Below are positions 11,700 through 23,480 of a stretch of DNA of 64,000 nt, in pieces. Within the stretch, counting starts at the first letter, position 1, and each line of letters starts with the position of its first letter. Source of the stretch: Laguncularia racemosa (lineage: Eukaryota > Streptophyta > Magnoliopsida > Myrtales > Combretaceae); NCBI GenBank assembly GCA_037954665.1, contig JBBMOL010000224.1, positions 89,112 to 153,111 on the forward strand, written 5' to 3'. The notes beneath the pieces were generated by a model. It made no database searches, had not been told where the DNA came from, and saw only the letters and a program-made list of their open reading frames with translations. Both the position numbers and the translations under genes were made by a program.

Positions 11700-12260
11700 T
11701 GTTAGATATGTGACCTCATTTCTCTTCGGTCCCTTAGATAGTTACATAACTGAAAGAAAATTTGTAGCTTGTCTTGTCTTCTGAGTGAATGGAATAATAC
11801 ATTAGACTTTTCCATCTAACACACATAGATAGCTTGTTCGAGGAATAATTAGGGCATCAATTTTTTTTGAGAAGTCTATGTTAATTACAAACTCAAAAAA
11901 ATAAAGGGGCACCACCTTAATGGATTCCTTTCCTTACCATCCTCCAATGCATAGTTTAACTTCTTTAACAACTCCTATAGTGGGAACTTATTTAGAGTTC
12001 ATTGTCTTGACTTAAGTCTTGGCCTTTTCAATCTTCAATCCTAGCTTTGTTGCTACTTCTTTCGATAAGAAAAGGTGGGATGCTCTAGTGTCCACTAGGT
12101 GTTTAGCTTCTTACTTGCAACCAGCACATCTATGTACATCAACCCCTTGCGCCCTTATATATCTTGTGATTTCATGGCATCGACGATCCGTATTAATCCT
12201 AGTTTAGCTTTAACCTCATATGAACTTTCTCCTGCTACTAGTGTAACAATCTATCCTTCT
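11700..12260 (-). pseudogene. retropepsin-like protease (relic)
   Basis: On minus, HLVDTRASHPFLSKEVATKL (about 12050-12103) matches the retroviral-type aspartic protease active-site segment, where families read D-T/S-G-A. Here the Gly is Arg (DTRA), which should abolish activity. Text continues with LGLKIEKAKT, stop and KTMNS, then further decayed sequence before the RT. It lies between gag and RT as expected. Confidence 0.75.
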
Positions 12261-13391
12261 TTAGGCATTCCCTTGCATAATGAGGCTCGCTATAGAATTA
12301 ACATTACGAGACTTCCATCATTCCCCATCCCTCCAATCACCAGGCCTTCCCCATTCACCATCCTTCTCTTCTACCTTTGTCTTCTTTCTAGAGGAATTAC
12401 CATTCTTCTGCTTTTCTATTTAGCTCCTTCCTCTATCTTTGATGATCTAGGGTCTATTCTCTTAAACTCTACAAAGCCTTCGTGATTGCAATAGCCTTAG
12501 GAATGTCTTCCACTCCCCTTCATTTTAATTCCAACTTTGCCTAAGGCTTTAGTCCTTCTAGAAACATCATAAGGGCATCATCAAGGTTTAGGTTAGGAAT
12601 TTCCAACATCGATTCCAAAAACTTCTACACATATTGCTTTATTTTTCCCTTATGAGTTAAATGGCACAATTTGACCTTAGCTTTCTTTCAGGCATTTTGG
12701 GGAGAGAATTGGCCTTTGACCTCTTGTATAAAGCTTGTCCTAGTGTTGATTTCATTTGCTCTCTTATGTTGCTAAACTATTGTAGAATCTTTCAAATACA
12801 TGGCAGCAATACATACCTTGCCTAAGTCATCGACGACTCCAATGGCATTGAAATATTGCTCCAATCCCCATAAAAAGTTATTACCTTATAGGTAGTTCAT
12901 GTCTCCTTGAAAATTTCGGGCTTAAGGACATCAACCCTTTAGTTTGGCTAGATAGTCACTTCATTTGCCATAGCTGCTCCACATGTTGCTAACTAGTTCT
13001 TGAGGTCGTCAATCTCCTATCACATAGCCATGATAATAGCATTAGTTTGGGTTTCATAAGCTTTCTTCTTAGCCACCAAAGCACCTATTTGAGCTTCAAG
13101 GGTCTCCCCTTTCTCTTCTAAAGCATCGTCCCATAGCTTTAACTCCTTAAGGGTTTGGTTCAAAGCTCCTTATAACTCGCCTCAGAGTCCCTCCTCCAAT
13201 TCCTCTATATGGGCTTAAGATTTATCCAGTTGCTCTTTTGTTTCAGTGATACTCAATTTCACCCTATCCAACTTGGTGAGAAGAGAGTTCAACAAATCCT
13301 TAGACTTAGCTCTTGCCTTGGTGATGCACTTCTCTTTGAGGTTAGCCACTTGATCTATAGTAAGGGCTTTGTTCTTAACTCCAAATGACAT
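12260..13391 (-). pseudogene. gypsy gag (relic)
   Basis: A minus-strand ATG at 13391 opens MSFGVKNKALTIDQV, followed by a Lys/Glu-rich heptad-like N-terminal region (LLNSLLTKLDRVKLSITETK; later LEEKGETLEAQIGALVAKK) that looks like a coiled coil. A Retrotrans_gag-like core follows at about 12540-12860: YFNAIGVVDDLGKV, AAMYLKDSTIV, VKGQFSPQNA, MLEIPNLNLDDALMMFLEGL and AKLELK. The core is the capsid-like structural domain. Many stops. The start is supported by its position just after the 5' LTR and primer site. Confidence 0.78.
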
Positions 13392-13409
13392 CCTTCTCTT
13401 AAACTTAAG

Positions 13410-13422
13410 GGTTTGATACTAA
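13410..13422 (-). other. primer-binding site of gypsy chromovirus
   Basis: Minus strand TTAGTATCAAACC compared with TGGTATCAGAGCC for initiator tRNA-Met. It lies immediately inside the 5' LTR end. Confidence 0.55.
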
Positions 13423-13423
13423 C

Positions 13424-13856
13424 TGTCATTGGTGTATTTTCTCCTAGTACTATTATACAACACTTAGCACTTCTAACCAAATTACGAAGGGCTAAGTTTA
13501 GCTTATAAATGCACACAACACACTTAATGAGAGAAAGTAGAGAGAGAAACTTTGTATGTTATTGAACATAGTCAAATATCTAGATCAATTACAACTAAGG
13601 AGATCTCTCCTTTATATACATGAGGTTTGTATGAATCAACAATCGAGATTAAATTGATCTATTGGCTAATATATAAGGCTAACTAACCATTAATTACATC
13701 AAGCTACTCTACTTACTATAGTATAAGTTAGAGCTTTTTAGATCCTTCTAGAATTATCTTGTTTCTATAAACTTCTTAGGCTTGTATTTGTAGGCTTCTC
13801 TTATAAATGGGCTTAGAGGAACCTCATGGGTTGTGACTTCTTAAAGATTCATGACA
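13424..13856 (-). repeat. 5' LTR of gypsy chromovirus
   Basis: Partner of 6948-7360. On plus it starts TGTCATT (minus end AATGACA) and ends 'atgaca' (minus start TGTCAT). Diverged from its partner by many substitutions and small indels. Confidence 0.8.
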
Positions 13857-13976
13857 CACACACATATGAAGCACAAAATTTGTTGACTTTCTTTAGTTTA
13901 CTTACCGAATCAAGTTTTTTTTTTTTTAATTTTCTTCTTATAAATTTCTAAGCTCACAAGTTATTGATGTTGTATG

Positions 13977-14210
13977 CATGGTTGTCAAAATTGCGATTTT
14001 CCCTAGAATTAAATGGTATAGAATTGGTAGAATCATTTAAAATTGTATAGAACCGATAGAATCGGTAATTTGTAGAATCGTACACCTAAATTCATAATTA
14101 TAACAAAAGTCTATACCTAAATGATTTTTCTTTCATTTTGATTATGAAAAACTTCATAAAATTGCAAACTCATAAAATTGTACAATTGACTTGTGATTTT
14201 GACGACCATG
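13977..14210. mobile_element. hAT-type MITE, 234 bp
   Basis: Terminal inverted repeats are CATGGTTGTCAAAATTGCG on the left and CATGGTCGTCAAAATCAC read inward from the right. Flanking 8-mers gttgtatg and gttatagg match at 6 of 8 positions, the hAT duplication length. The interior carries repeated AATCG/CGATT motifs and no coding sequence. The ends match those of the larger hAT copies at 14400 and 59730, so it is probably a deletion derivative of that family. Confidence 0.72.
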
Positions 14211-14399
14211 GTTATAGGCGTGCAATGTTGAACAAAGGTAGTGAATGACTACCAACAATAGTTTCCTAACTGTTGTGTTGTCATCAAATGATAGTTTTCT
14301 AGCTATCGTGTCACTATTAAATGAGTATTAACAATAGGTATCGAATGAGTATTAACAATAGTTTCCTATCTATCATACATTTTTACTCATTACCACAAG
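14211..14399. repeat. short spacer with direct repeats
   Basis: Repeats of 'aatgagtattaacaata' and 'aatagtttcctaactgt' or its variant 'aatagtttcctatctat', between the MITE and the hAT element. No gene. Confidence 0.45.
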
Positions 14400-17300
14400 T
14401 ATGGTTGTCAAACTTGTAAGTTAGTTCATATGTTTCTATGATTTTACAAGTTGGAGCATATTTCTTGTCAATTTGCATAGAAAATTAGTTTAGAGGTAAA
14501 ATCATAATAGAATCACTTGTTGAAATAGTAAAATCATTAAAATCATGAGTGAGAGCCATTTCCATTGATTCTATAGGGTACTATACATTTTAATCTAGTA
14601 GACGACAATGGGCCACCCCATTTGAAAAAAGCTCAGCCTAGCTTCTACATTATTACGTCAGGATCATTTCCTTACGCATCCAAGCCTTGCTTACTTTTGT
14701 ACAATGCACACACATGAGACGAGAATCATGAAACATGACCCCCTGTTTGGTTGTTCTTGTTCTTTTTCTTCATCTTCTACAACCCGACCTCAATTCTGTT
14801 CAACCTTCAGCCTTCATCTTTTGCTTCTCACTTCACTCAATTCACTTAGGTTTTGTCCTTCTCTAGTTCTCCTATCTTGGTTGTTAATTGTTATTTACTA
14901 TTTTTGTTTATGGGTATTCTTCTACTTCTACTGTATGCGTTTAGCTATTTACCATATTTTCATTTATGGGATTTTGTTTATAGGTATTTTTGTTGAGTTT
15001 TTAGTAGTAGTCCCTTGATTTGTGCAATTTTCATCAATTGAAAATTAGATTGTTGACTAGCTTTCTATACAACTTTTGTTACATAAGTGCCAATTTTCTA
15101 TGCAATACGATCTAGAGAATAGGTAGAGTCTAATTACTAGCTGGTTTATTGGTAATTGTAATGCCATCTCTTGCATTGTAGTTGCAGGTTAGACTTATGT
15201 TTCTGCAATTGCCATCTTAATAACATAAACTACCTACTTTTTGTTTCTCGGCTCGATTTAGAATTTGATAATTGATTTGTGGCCTTATGTTGTGCTCTCA
15301 TAAGACAATAAGCATGTTGGGCTATCATGAGATATCTTAATTTTCTATGGAATGTTTCCTTTCATAATTGATAATTTTGTTATGCATAATTGTTGTTTGC
15401 ATTTTCTAATTCCTCCATCAATCCATCTTGTTACTATGTTTCCTTGAAATATAGACATATGATCTATAATATTGTGTTTCCCTAGAGAATGATTGTATCT
15501 AGGGAGGAACTTAGCTACAAGCCTTAAAAGGGAAAAAGGGAAAAATCTTAATGGATCATAAACATTGGCTACCACATTATTCTTGTCAAGCAAAAGGACT
15601 AATTTCCATTGGAAACATTGCCATTTTATTTGATGTAAGCCTATTGATGACCATCCCATAAGTTGATTCAAAGATGTGGAAAGGTTTAGAGAATATTGTG
15701 TGCCTGTTGTCCACCATTGACTCTATATAGTGAACTCACACCTTTTAGATAGGTTATCATGTTACTTGCACCTTAATCTCACATTTAGAGATAAGCTAAC
15801 CAAACAAACAATAAGTTGATTTCAATCTACACATGTAGAGATACCTAGCAACTTTACTCTTTATTTTATACATTGTCTTTACTCTGTCTGTTTTACTTCT
15901 ACGTAGCCCCATGTCTATTATATATATATTTTTTTACTCTTTATTTTCATTTCTTTACATAATTTTAAGTATTGGCTAAGTTGAAATGTCACCTTCTAAA
16001 TCATTTAAAGAGAGCTCCAAAAGGAAGAATGTACCTAAAAATAGATCTGATGTTGGTTGAGAGCATGGAATTGATGTAGACAACAATGGGAAAAAACAGT
16101 AAAATGCAAGTATTGTAACAAAGTTGTTAGTGGAGACACTTACAGATTCAAGAATCACCTAAGGTATATGTGTAAAGATGTAGAACCATGTACTAGTGTC
16201 TCAGATGATGTAAAAAGTGAAATGTTAATAATGTTGCCAAATGTAGCAAAAGTATTGGAAATGAAAGGAAAGCAAATTCATGGCATTGAAGATTCTCATG
16301 ATGATGATGATGAGGTGGAGTAGACATACATAAAGAAAAAAAGAAAAGAAAGGAATTGTATGGATTTCTTTCTAAAAAAAATAAATAAGAATTTTTGGAA
16401 GCAGAACACACACAAACCAAGGTACGATTAACCAACTAATGAAGAACGATTAACCAACTAACGAAGAAAGATTTGAGAGAAGAATGTTGTCAACAAATTG
16501 CTCTTTTTTTCTACACTAGTGCAATTCCATTTAATTGTGTAACAAATCCAAAGTTTGCTAAGATGCTTTAGGTGGTTGGTCAATATGGTTGTAAGGCTTA
16601 AACCCCCTTCCTATTATGAGTTAAGGGTGACTTGTTTGAAGAAAGAAGTAGCTTGAATAATGAAATTACTTGAAGACTACAAAGCTGAATAGAAAAAAAT
16701 AGGTTGCTCCATTATGTTAGATGCATGAATTGATGGAAAGAAGTATTCCATATGCAATTTCTTAATGAATAGCCTAAAGGAATGATCTTCTTATCATCTA
16801 TAGATGCTTCTAATATATCTAAGAAAAGTGACAAAGTTTTTGCTATGTTAGATTCCATCTTAGAGAAAGTTGGTGAGAAGAATGTTGTGCAAGTAATCAT
16901 AGATAATGCTACAAATTATAAAGCAACAAGAGAAAAATTGATGGAGAAAAGAAAATGCTTATATTGGATGCCTTATGCAACATATTGCATTGATTTGATC
17001 TTGGAGGAATTTAAGAAGAATTTAAAGATTCATTATAGAACAATTGCAAAAGGGAGGCGAATTACTACATATATTTATTCAATGACTATACTTATCTCAA
17101 TTCTAAGGAGATACACCAAAGGGAGGGACTTGATTAAACTTAGCACAACTCATTTCGCCACTTCTTATTTGACATTAGGTTGCCTTAGTAAGTTGAAGGG
17201 TTCACTGATGATGATGTTCACTTCAAGTCACTAGGATCATGTAAGTATTTGATCATAAGTGATGGAAAGTGGATTCAACAAGTGGTTTTGTATAGTAGAT

Positions 17301-18825
17301 TTTGAAAAAATGTTAGTATTTTCCTTAAAGCTACATTTCCCCTAATTAAAGTGTTTACATTAGTGAATTTTGATGAATAGTTGGCTATGGGTTTCATTTA
17401 TCCAAAAATGGATTGTGTTAAGGAGAAAATTAAAGAAAATTTCAACAATGTGAAGAAAAGGTAATATCTCAACTTATTAGCTATATATACATCTTTCATT
17501 AGTGTTCATTTTAAAGTTTCATTTATTAATTGAAATCATATTTATTTAATGTAATTATGGACCTATCATCAAGATTATTAACAAGAGATGAAAACTTCAA
17601 CTTCATAGACCATTGCATGCTATAGCTTATTATTTGAATCCTTATTACCATTATAGTCCTAATTTTAAAATTGGTGTTGATTTTAAGATTAGATTATATG
17701 GTTGCATAGAGCATATGGTTTCTAATCTAACTAAAAGCTATAAGATTGACATATAGCTTGAAAGATTTAAGAATGCTAATAGACTATTTGGTATTGATAG
17801 GTTAGCAAGATAAAAAAAATTTCTAGCTAAATGGTGAGATTTATATGGAGATGAATGCTCAGAACTACAAAGGTTTGCTATTCATATTTTAAGTTTAACT
17901 TATAGTTCTTTAGGTTGTGAGTGTAATTGGAGTGCATTCGAAATTGTATGGTACAAGTAGTTCTTTTATTTGATTTTATATGTTATTAATTCTATCAATT
18001 TTATATAGTTATATATAACCTTTTTTTATTTTTAGTTTCATACAAAAAAGTGGAATAGGTTGTATCAATAAAAGATGAATGATTTAGTATTTATAATACA
18101 TAACTTGAAATTAAGAAATAGAAAAGAAAGACACATTGATGACACTTATACTTTCAATATTGAAGGTCTCTCATCTGTTGATGAATGAATAATTGAGGAA
18201 GAAAATATGTTTAACTCATCAAATGAGAATGAACATGTGTTGCATATCCTTCCAAGTGCAAGGAGTGAAGAAAAAGATGATGATGATGAGGAGGAGGAAA
18301 TCAGTGCCTATGTGAATTTGGAAAGTCTTAAAAGTAAGTCTCCAATCCCAGATGATTTAAAGACTCATGATATTGATGATATTGAAGTTAAAATACAAAT
18401 GAAAACTTCAAAAGATTTGGAATTAGGAAAATATAAAAATCACTACTAGTAGTACACCCCATGATGATGCTGACATTGATGATGAAGATGTAGATAGTGA
18501 TGGTGATGGTGATATGGATGGGAGAGATGATAGAAATTATAATGATTTATTTTAGTTGTTATTTTGTATTGGGACTTGTGGTTGATTTTCTATATTATAA
18601 AATTTATACTTAATTATCCATATTATGACTTTTATTGTGATTTATGACTAAAATGTATATTGAATTTTCTTATTTTTATTATTTATTATATTTTTTATGA
18701 CTATTGTAAATAAATTTATAATATTTGAAAGTTATTTTATAAAAGTTATAAAAACTTATTTTTCTACCTTTTAATTCTTTGAACTCCTAATGATTCTACG
18801 TAAAATCGTAAGTTTGATAACCTTA
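14400..18825 (+). mobile_element. hAT transposon, decayed copy 1
   Basis: The left end TATGGTTGTCAAACTTGTAAG and the right end read inward, TAAGGTTATCAAACTTACG, form the inverted repeat. Flanking 8-mers are accacaag and actacaat (6 of 8). The interior holds a transposase pseudogene (15986-18555) colinear with that of the second copy at 59730-64000. The first 1.5 kb is non-coding and ends with a T-rich tract before the coding region. Degraded throughout. Confidence 0.8.
15986..18555 (+). pseudogene. hAT transposase pseudogene (BED, DUF659, dimerization)
   Basis: It starts MSPSKSFKESSKRKN and runs into a BED zinc finger at about 16095-16190 (CKYCNKVV, then H and C). The DUF659 part is best kept at 16782-17234 (SSIDASNISKKSDKVFAMLD, VIIDNATNYKATREKLMEKR, YCIDLILEEF). 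The hAT dimerization region follows near 17880-18120, and an acidic tail at 18207-18555 ends with an Asp-rich run. Versus copy 2: a stop replaces W in VGWEHG, several frameshifts occur, and the acceptor of intron 1 reads tgtaat instead of tgtag. It would bind element ends and cut DNA if intact. No chance of function as it stands. Confidence 0.85.
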
Positions 18826-20612
18826 ACTACAATTGAGCTTGACAATAGCATCCTTGTTATTTGTTGTTCATAGCCCGTCATCGTAAACTTTGGATAATCC
18901 GTGGCCAATGCAAGGAAAGTACACAGATCATGTCAAAACTCTGGTTTGGATTTATCTCCCCATTTATTTATTTCATTTTATTTTCTCGCTCTAACGGATC
19001 CCACTTTTTCTTTTTGTAACAGCGGCACTTCAACCATATAAGCCGACAACACCATGTAGTAAACTCATGATAGTAGTGACAAAAGCAAGACCTAGAGCAA
19101 ACAACGGCAATAATGGCTTCCTAATAACTTTCACGGCTCAAAAATTGATCAAGAGCAGCAGAGATTTGATGTTTTGCTCGAATAACAATTATCAATTCAT
19201 AATCCAGGCCTTCGTATTTCTATTCAATTGATTCCACACTTCCTTATATGCTGCACCAACTTTTTTCTGTTGCAGGCCGTCGAGTAATCTCTATTTCTTG
19301 CTTGGACTGTCTCTGAATTGTTGAATTATCAGATCTGATTTTGTATGTGTTATATCTCTTAATTTGCTGAGTATCTCTAGGCATGGCTCATGATTGACAT
19401 GCCTCACTATTCTCGAATTTGCTATAATTCAAATACGGGATCACACCAATTGAGATGAACCAGGAGAATAATTCTTTCAGTAAATTTCCAAGTGAATCAT
19501 TTTTCAACATTTAGTCTTCAAGCATATACCTCCTGTGAGTAGCCAAGGCTAATGTACGTACCTTCAATATTTTAATTCATACCCTTAACCAACAAGGTTC
19601 TTGATACGGAAATGATGTTCGTGTCTTGGTCAATACAGAATCCATATGAGACCCACGAGCCCTTAATTCGTTCTTCTTCTTCTTCTCTCTATGTTTTCTT
19701 TCTTTTTTTTTTTTTTTTTTTTGAAATTCATGTACTAGCATAACTTTTGTGTATACTTCTGAATCCATGCCTGCTGATGACTACAAAGGATAGAGCAGCC
19801 AGATAAATAATCGACTAAACCAGACCATCAACGATCCATATCCACAATTGCCTTTGTGACCCTCTCGTAAAATTTCTAGCTTTATTCTTCTAGGCATTTG
19901 AATGATTTCCCCCGTTCTGTTGAAAAGGATTCCCAATCTCAATCTGCTCGTAATGTATGATGAGTTCCATAGACCAATCTTTAGTTAGGAGTATGGTATG
20001 ATATTTACAATTCAGTGATAATGGTTTCGTAGCTTCCACTTGTATCTTATTTGAGTGCTACGGACGTTAAGTGCCATCTATCAGCAGAATTGTCTTCTTT
20101 GAAGCCGTTTGTTGCGCCATCAATAATATGTGGTATTGTCTAAATATTATTCAAGCGTTACTGTTGTGATCAAATTGTGCCTTTGCTCTTGTCGATTTGT
20201 TTCGATATATATTGTATAATTGGTCTTGCTATTGTTGCTTCTATGAGAGACTTGGAGCATGCTATCCATGCATTCCTTACACATATTTCGTTGACAAATA
20301 TAGAGGGAATCATTGTAACATGTCGTCGATGCGTTTTCCATATACACGAGTCTTTCGAATTTCAGAGTGTCATAACTCAATCGTTCGGATCCGATTAGGG
20401 TGAACTTTTTTTTTGTTTTTTAATTTACTTTTCTTGCAGGTAGAACAGTGTCAAGCTATCAATTCCTATGATCCAATTAGTTTCTTTCTCATCCCCAAGT
20501 GGTGGTGACAGTACCCTTACTGTTACACACCACTTCTAAACGTAGGGTAATAGAGTCTGTCTATAGTATAGCAGTATCTTTGTTGTTGCACTTAGTTGGC
20601 AAATTTACTATC
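18826..20612. other. unassigned sequence, less AT-rich; possibly host
   Basis: No transposon hallmark is visible and base composition is more balanced than nearby. Splice-like strings occur ('tttttgtaacag' near 19013-19022, 'tttcttgcag' near 20431-20440), and overlapping frames of about 70 codons lie at 20177-20403, but no recognised domain or codon pattern. A poly-T run at 19701-19722 could be the complement of a poly-A tail or just low complexity. It may be host intergenic, UTR or intron sequence. Confidence 0.4.
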
Positions 20613-20617
20613 CCAAG

Positions 20618-22742
20618 TGTCGAGTCTAATTTTTGATTTCCCATTCCTAGTCTGATTTATACTAGATCCTATGCTCATCTAATGTAGACCCTCGACTTAA
20701 GTTAGGAATTTCGTTTTGTTTTGGAGTCGCTACCCAACTGTGGTTGGGAAAGATTGAATTAGATTAATTGAGCAGATCAATCTTAATTTGGACCACTAGT
20801 TAGCGTAATTTTCTCTTCTCGTTTTTTTATGAAAAGAGGAAAGGGAAAACCAAAGTTTCTGAGTTCGGAGGCTAACTTATTAAAACCTTAAGGTTACCAC
20901 CCTCATCTCCTAAAATCTAAACCTTTTCCAAAATTTCTTTTATTTATTTTTTTTGTTGTCTTTTTATTGTGTTTTTGAATAAGTTATTATAAGAAAATGA
21001 TTTTTTTTGTTCTTTCTAAAGTTGCCCCAAATGGGTACCTACGTACTTGCTATTCAAGATTAAACGTGCTGTAGTTTACTTTTCTTGAAAAACTTTCAAT
21101 GTGTTGGTAATTTTTAATTATGAAATTTCTTTTGATTTATGTTTTTACCATTTTAGTATTTTTCTAAAAAAATCTAAGCCTAAGCTTGATAATTTTATTT
21201 TTTTGAAAAATAATAATTTTTAGGAAAAACCAATTTTAGATTTATTTAAGAAAATGATTTTTCTAAGTGATAAAAATTTTATTTTATTTTTCTATTTTTC
21301 AACCCATTTCTACTATTATAAAATTTTTATTGATTTTTATTAATTTTTATAATTTTATTAATTTTTATTGATTTTTATAATATTTATTAATTCTTTATAA
21401 TTTTTTATTAATTTTTATTGAAAAATTTTCTCCTATATTATTTATCTATCCTAAACTAAGATATAAAATTTACTATTTTTTTTCTAATATATATTTTTAT
21501 CATTTTCTTTATATATTTTTATATTATTATTATTTATTATTATAATTATTCATTCTTATTATTATTTATCCTAAATTAAATTCTAAAAAAAAAAATAATC
21601 TAAATTCTAATATATATTTTTTTTGTTTTTGCATTATTAATAACAAGTAAATAAATAAAGAAATTCGAAAAAATAATTAAATAAAAAATAAGAAATAAAT
21701 AAATAAAAATAAAAATTAAAAAAAATCGAAAAATCCCACTTACCTGGATCCGGGGTAGTGTGCGGGTTGGGTCGGTCGAGTCGAAGCGGGTTGGGTCGGG
21801 TCGATCGATCACGGTAGTTGGGAGTGCTCATTGACGGCATTCCGACGGCCTTTTGAAGCAATTGAGGTGTCGTTTCCTAGGTTTTTGAGGATGGGGAACT
21901 CAACCGTGGCGATGGATTTCTTCAAAAATGCCTCCTGGTGGCAGTTCGATGCTTGATCGGTGGTCGCTGCTTGGTAAATCCGGCGAGGCTTCTATTCTCT
22001 CTCTTTTCTCTCTTTTCCTCACTTTTGATCCGTGATCCTGCTTTCTCCTTTCCTCCTCTATTTATAGCCACTCAAAAGCCCCTCTAGATAAGCTCAAATC
22101 TACCGATTGGTCAAACCCATTTTTTTTTTCCATTTTGGATTTGGCCTTATCTTGGAGATTTGATGTCAATCCATTGTTTTTCTGTGATTTATTTGATGGA
22201 TTTGGCTTAAAATCGACAGTAATCCAAAAGATTTGAGGAAAAACAAATGATTCCGCCTTCGTCGGACCTGCTCCGGCTTCCTCTCGCGTCTGTTTGAGCG
22301 AAGGAGATGATCACGTGCGAGGCGCGTGACTCTTCTTGGCTAATCATATGCTGCCACATGGCAGCTTGAGGCAAAAGCAAAAAAATTGCACAGAGTGCTC
22401 ACGAGGGGATTCGAACTCGGGACCTTAGGCCTTCCATGCATTCTCGAGTGGACATGCGAACCAATTGAGCCAGCTCAATTCTCGGTTTTATTCATTACGT
22501 AAATTGTATATATGTCTTGTATTTTTTATTATTTTGAAATTCTAAAAATTAGTAAAAATTATTTAACTCCTTTTCTTGTTATTTCTACAATTATTTTCCA
22601 AAATTGATGTATTTTTCCTATTTATTTTATTTTTTGAATTTTTTTTCCTATTTTTGCTAAATTAGGAGAAAAATTGTAAAAATGGAAAAAAATTGAAAAT
22701 TGATTATTATTGATTATTAGGGGAAAAAATGAGGTGTTTACA
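20618..22742. mobile_element. solo LTR, copy 2, with perfect 5-bp target duplication
   Basis: It starts TGTCGAGTCTAATTTTTGAT and ends GAGGTGTTTACA. CCAAG directly flanks both sides (20613-20617 and 22743-22747), the duplication size of LTR elements. There is no internal coding region, so the element was reduced by LTR-LTR recombination. It shares its ends and order of landmarks with copy 1 (8367-9851) but is 640 bp longer. It contains a GC-rich patch at 21740-21990 with 'ggtcgggtcgatcgatc' and a tRNA-like sequence near its right end. Confidence 0.88.
22397..22477 (-). other. tRNA-like sequence with A and B boxes inside solo LTR
   Basis: On minus, TGGCTCAATTGG (22461-22472) fits the pol III A box. 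About 40 bases on, GAGTTCGAATCCC (near 22406-22418) fits the B box. The spacing and the 'gttcgaatc' T-loop resemble a tRNA. I cannot fold a full cloverleaf with a paired acceptor stem or assign an anticodon, so this is not called a tRNA gene. Copy 1 retains only the A-box side (near 9597-9615). It could be a tRNA- or SINE-derived segment captured by the LTR family. Confidence 0.45.
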
Positions 22743-22785
22743 CCAAGGTGTCTTCTTTCTAAAATAAGTAGCCAAATGAGACCAT

Positions 22786-22990
22786 TATTGGCAGAAAATT
22801 AAGGATTCATAAGATATGAATTTTGAAGCTTTAGAAAAGATTTGTTTTCATTCATATTTATATTGTCTGAACATTATTAAAGATGCAAAAATAAGTAAAG
22901 ATAACTTTAAAGCTAAAGAGATAAACTTTAACAAACCAAATATTCTTAAAAGTGTGTTGTCCTAAATTATTTTGAATCATTCATTTAAAT
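22786..22990 (-). repeat. 3' LTR of copia element
   Basis: Aligns with 27064-27274, sharing for example 'ttggcagaaaattaagg' against 'ttggtagaaaattaagg' and 'attattttgaatcattcatt'. Both terminal dinucleotides are mutated here (TA for TG on plus). Confidence 0.9.
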
Positions 22991-23480
22991 ACTCCCCCTT
23001 GATTCAAAATCACATACTCTTAACTTCATTGTAAAGTATTGATGCTTGGCTTTGGGAAGTGACTTTGTAAATATTTTAGCTACTTGGTCATTTGTGCTGC
23101 AAAATGTGAGAGTTACTTTTCCATTAGCTACAAGCTTGCAAATGAAGTGATGTTGAACATTAATGTGCTTTGTTCTTCCATGGAATGCTGGGTTTTTTGA
23201 CATGGCAATTGCAAATTGTTGTCACACATTATTTTTGTTGCTTTGTCTTATTCAAAATGAAAGTCTACAAGAAATTTTCTTAGCTAAAGTACTTAACGTG
23301 CTACTGCAGTTGTTGCTACATACTTTGCCTCTAAGGATGAAAGTGCCACAGTTTCTTGTTTCTTCAAACACCAAGTTACTGCTCCTAATCTAAAGCTAAA
23401 CACACTTCCCGAAGTGCTCTTTCAATCATCTAAGCTTCCTGTCCAATCACTAGTAAATCTATACAAATTAAAAATAAATA
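22985..23480 (-). pseudogene. copia RNase H (relic)
   Basis: At 22985-23203 the minus frame reads SKNPAFHGRTKHINVQHHF, CSTNDQVAKIFTKSLPK and VCDFESRGSI, the normal C-terminus of copia RNase H. Upstream, at about 23330-23470, FTSDWTGSLDD, stop, KSTSGSVF and SSLEAKYVA carry the catalytic Asp and Glu regions. The TGA after LDD most likely arose from an Arg CGA codon. There are frame changes between the two parts. Confidence 0.85.
22991..23001 (-). other. polypurine tract
   Basis: On minus 'CAAGGGGGAGT' directly precedes the 3' LTR. It overlaps the end of the coding region, as usual in copia elements. Confidence 0.8.

Larger units (their letters stand above)
6948..13856 (-). mobile_element. Ty3/gypsy chromovirus, decayed, minus strand
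   Basis: Two related LTRs (about 6948-7360 and 13424-13856) flank, in minus-strand order, a primer-binding site, gag, protease, RT, RNase H, integrase with a C-terminal chromodomain, and a polypurine tract. The gag-pro-RT-RH-IN-chromodomain order defines a Ty3/gypsy chromovirus. The short LTRs (about 420 bp) and the gag and integrase text resemble the Reina-like group; that clade call is tentative. Every domain contains stops or frameshifts, and the LTRs are clearly diverged, so the insertion is old. A 1.5-kb solo LTR (8367-9851) lies inside the integrase. No convincing 5-bp target duplication was found. Confidence 0.88.

Noticed and set aside
12099..12485. 128-codon plus-strand open frame
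   Set aside because: It is antisense to the decayed gag-protease of the minus-strand chromovirus and has no domain.
15345..15671. 108-codon minus-strand frame
   Set aside because: Lies in the non-coding 5' part of the hAT element; no recognisable motif or codon signal.
16193..16435. 80-codon minus-strand frame
   Set aside because: Antisense to the BED/early part of the hAT transposase pseudogene.
22397..22477. Functional tRNA gene
   Set aside because: A and B boxes are present but no paired acceptor stem or clear anticodon arm can be drawn, and it is inside a solo LTR.
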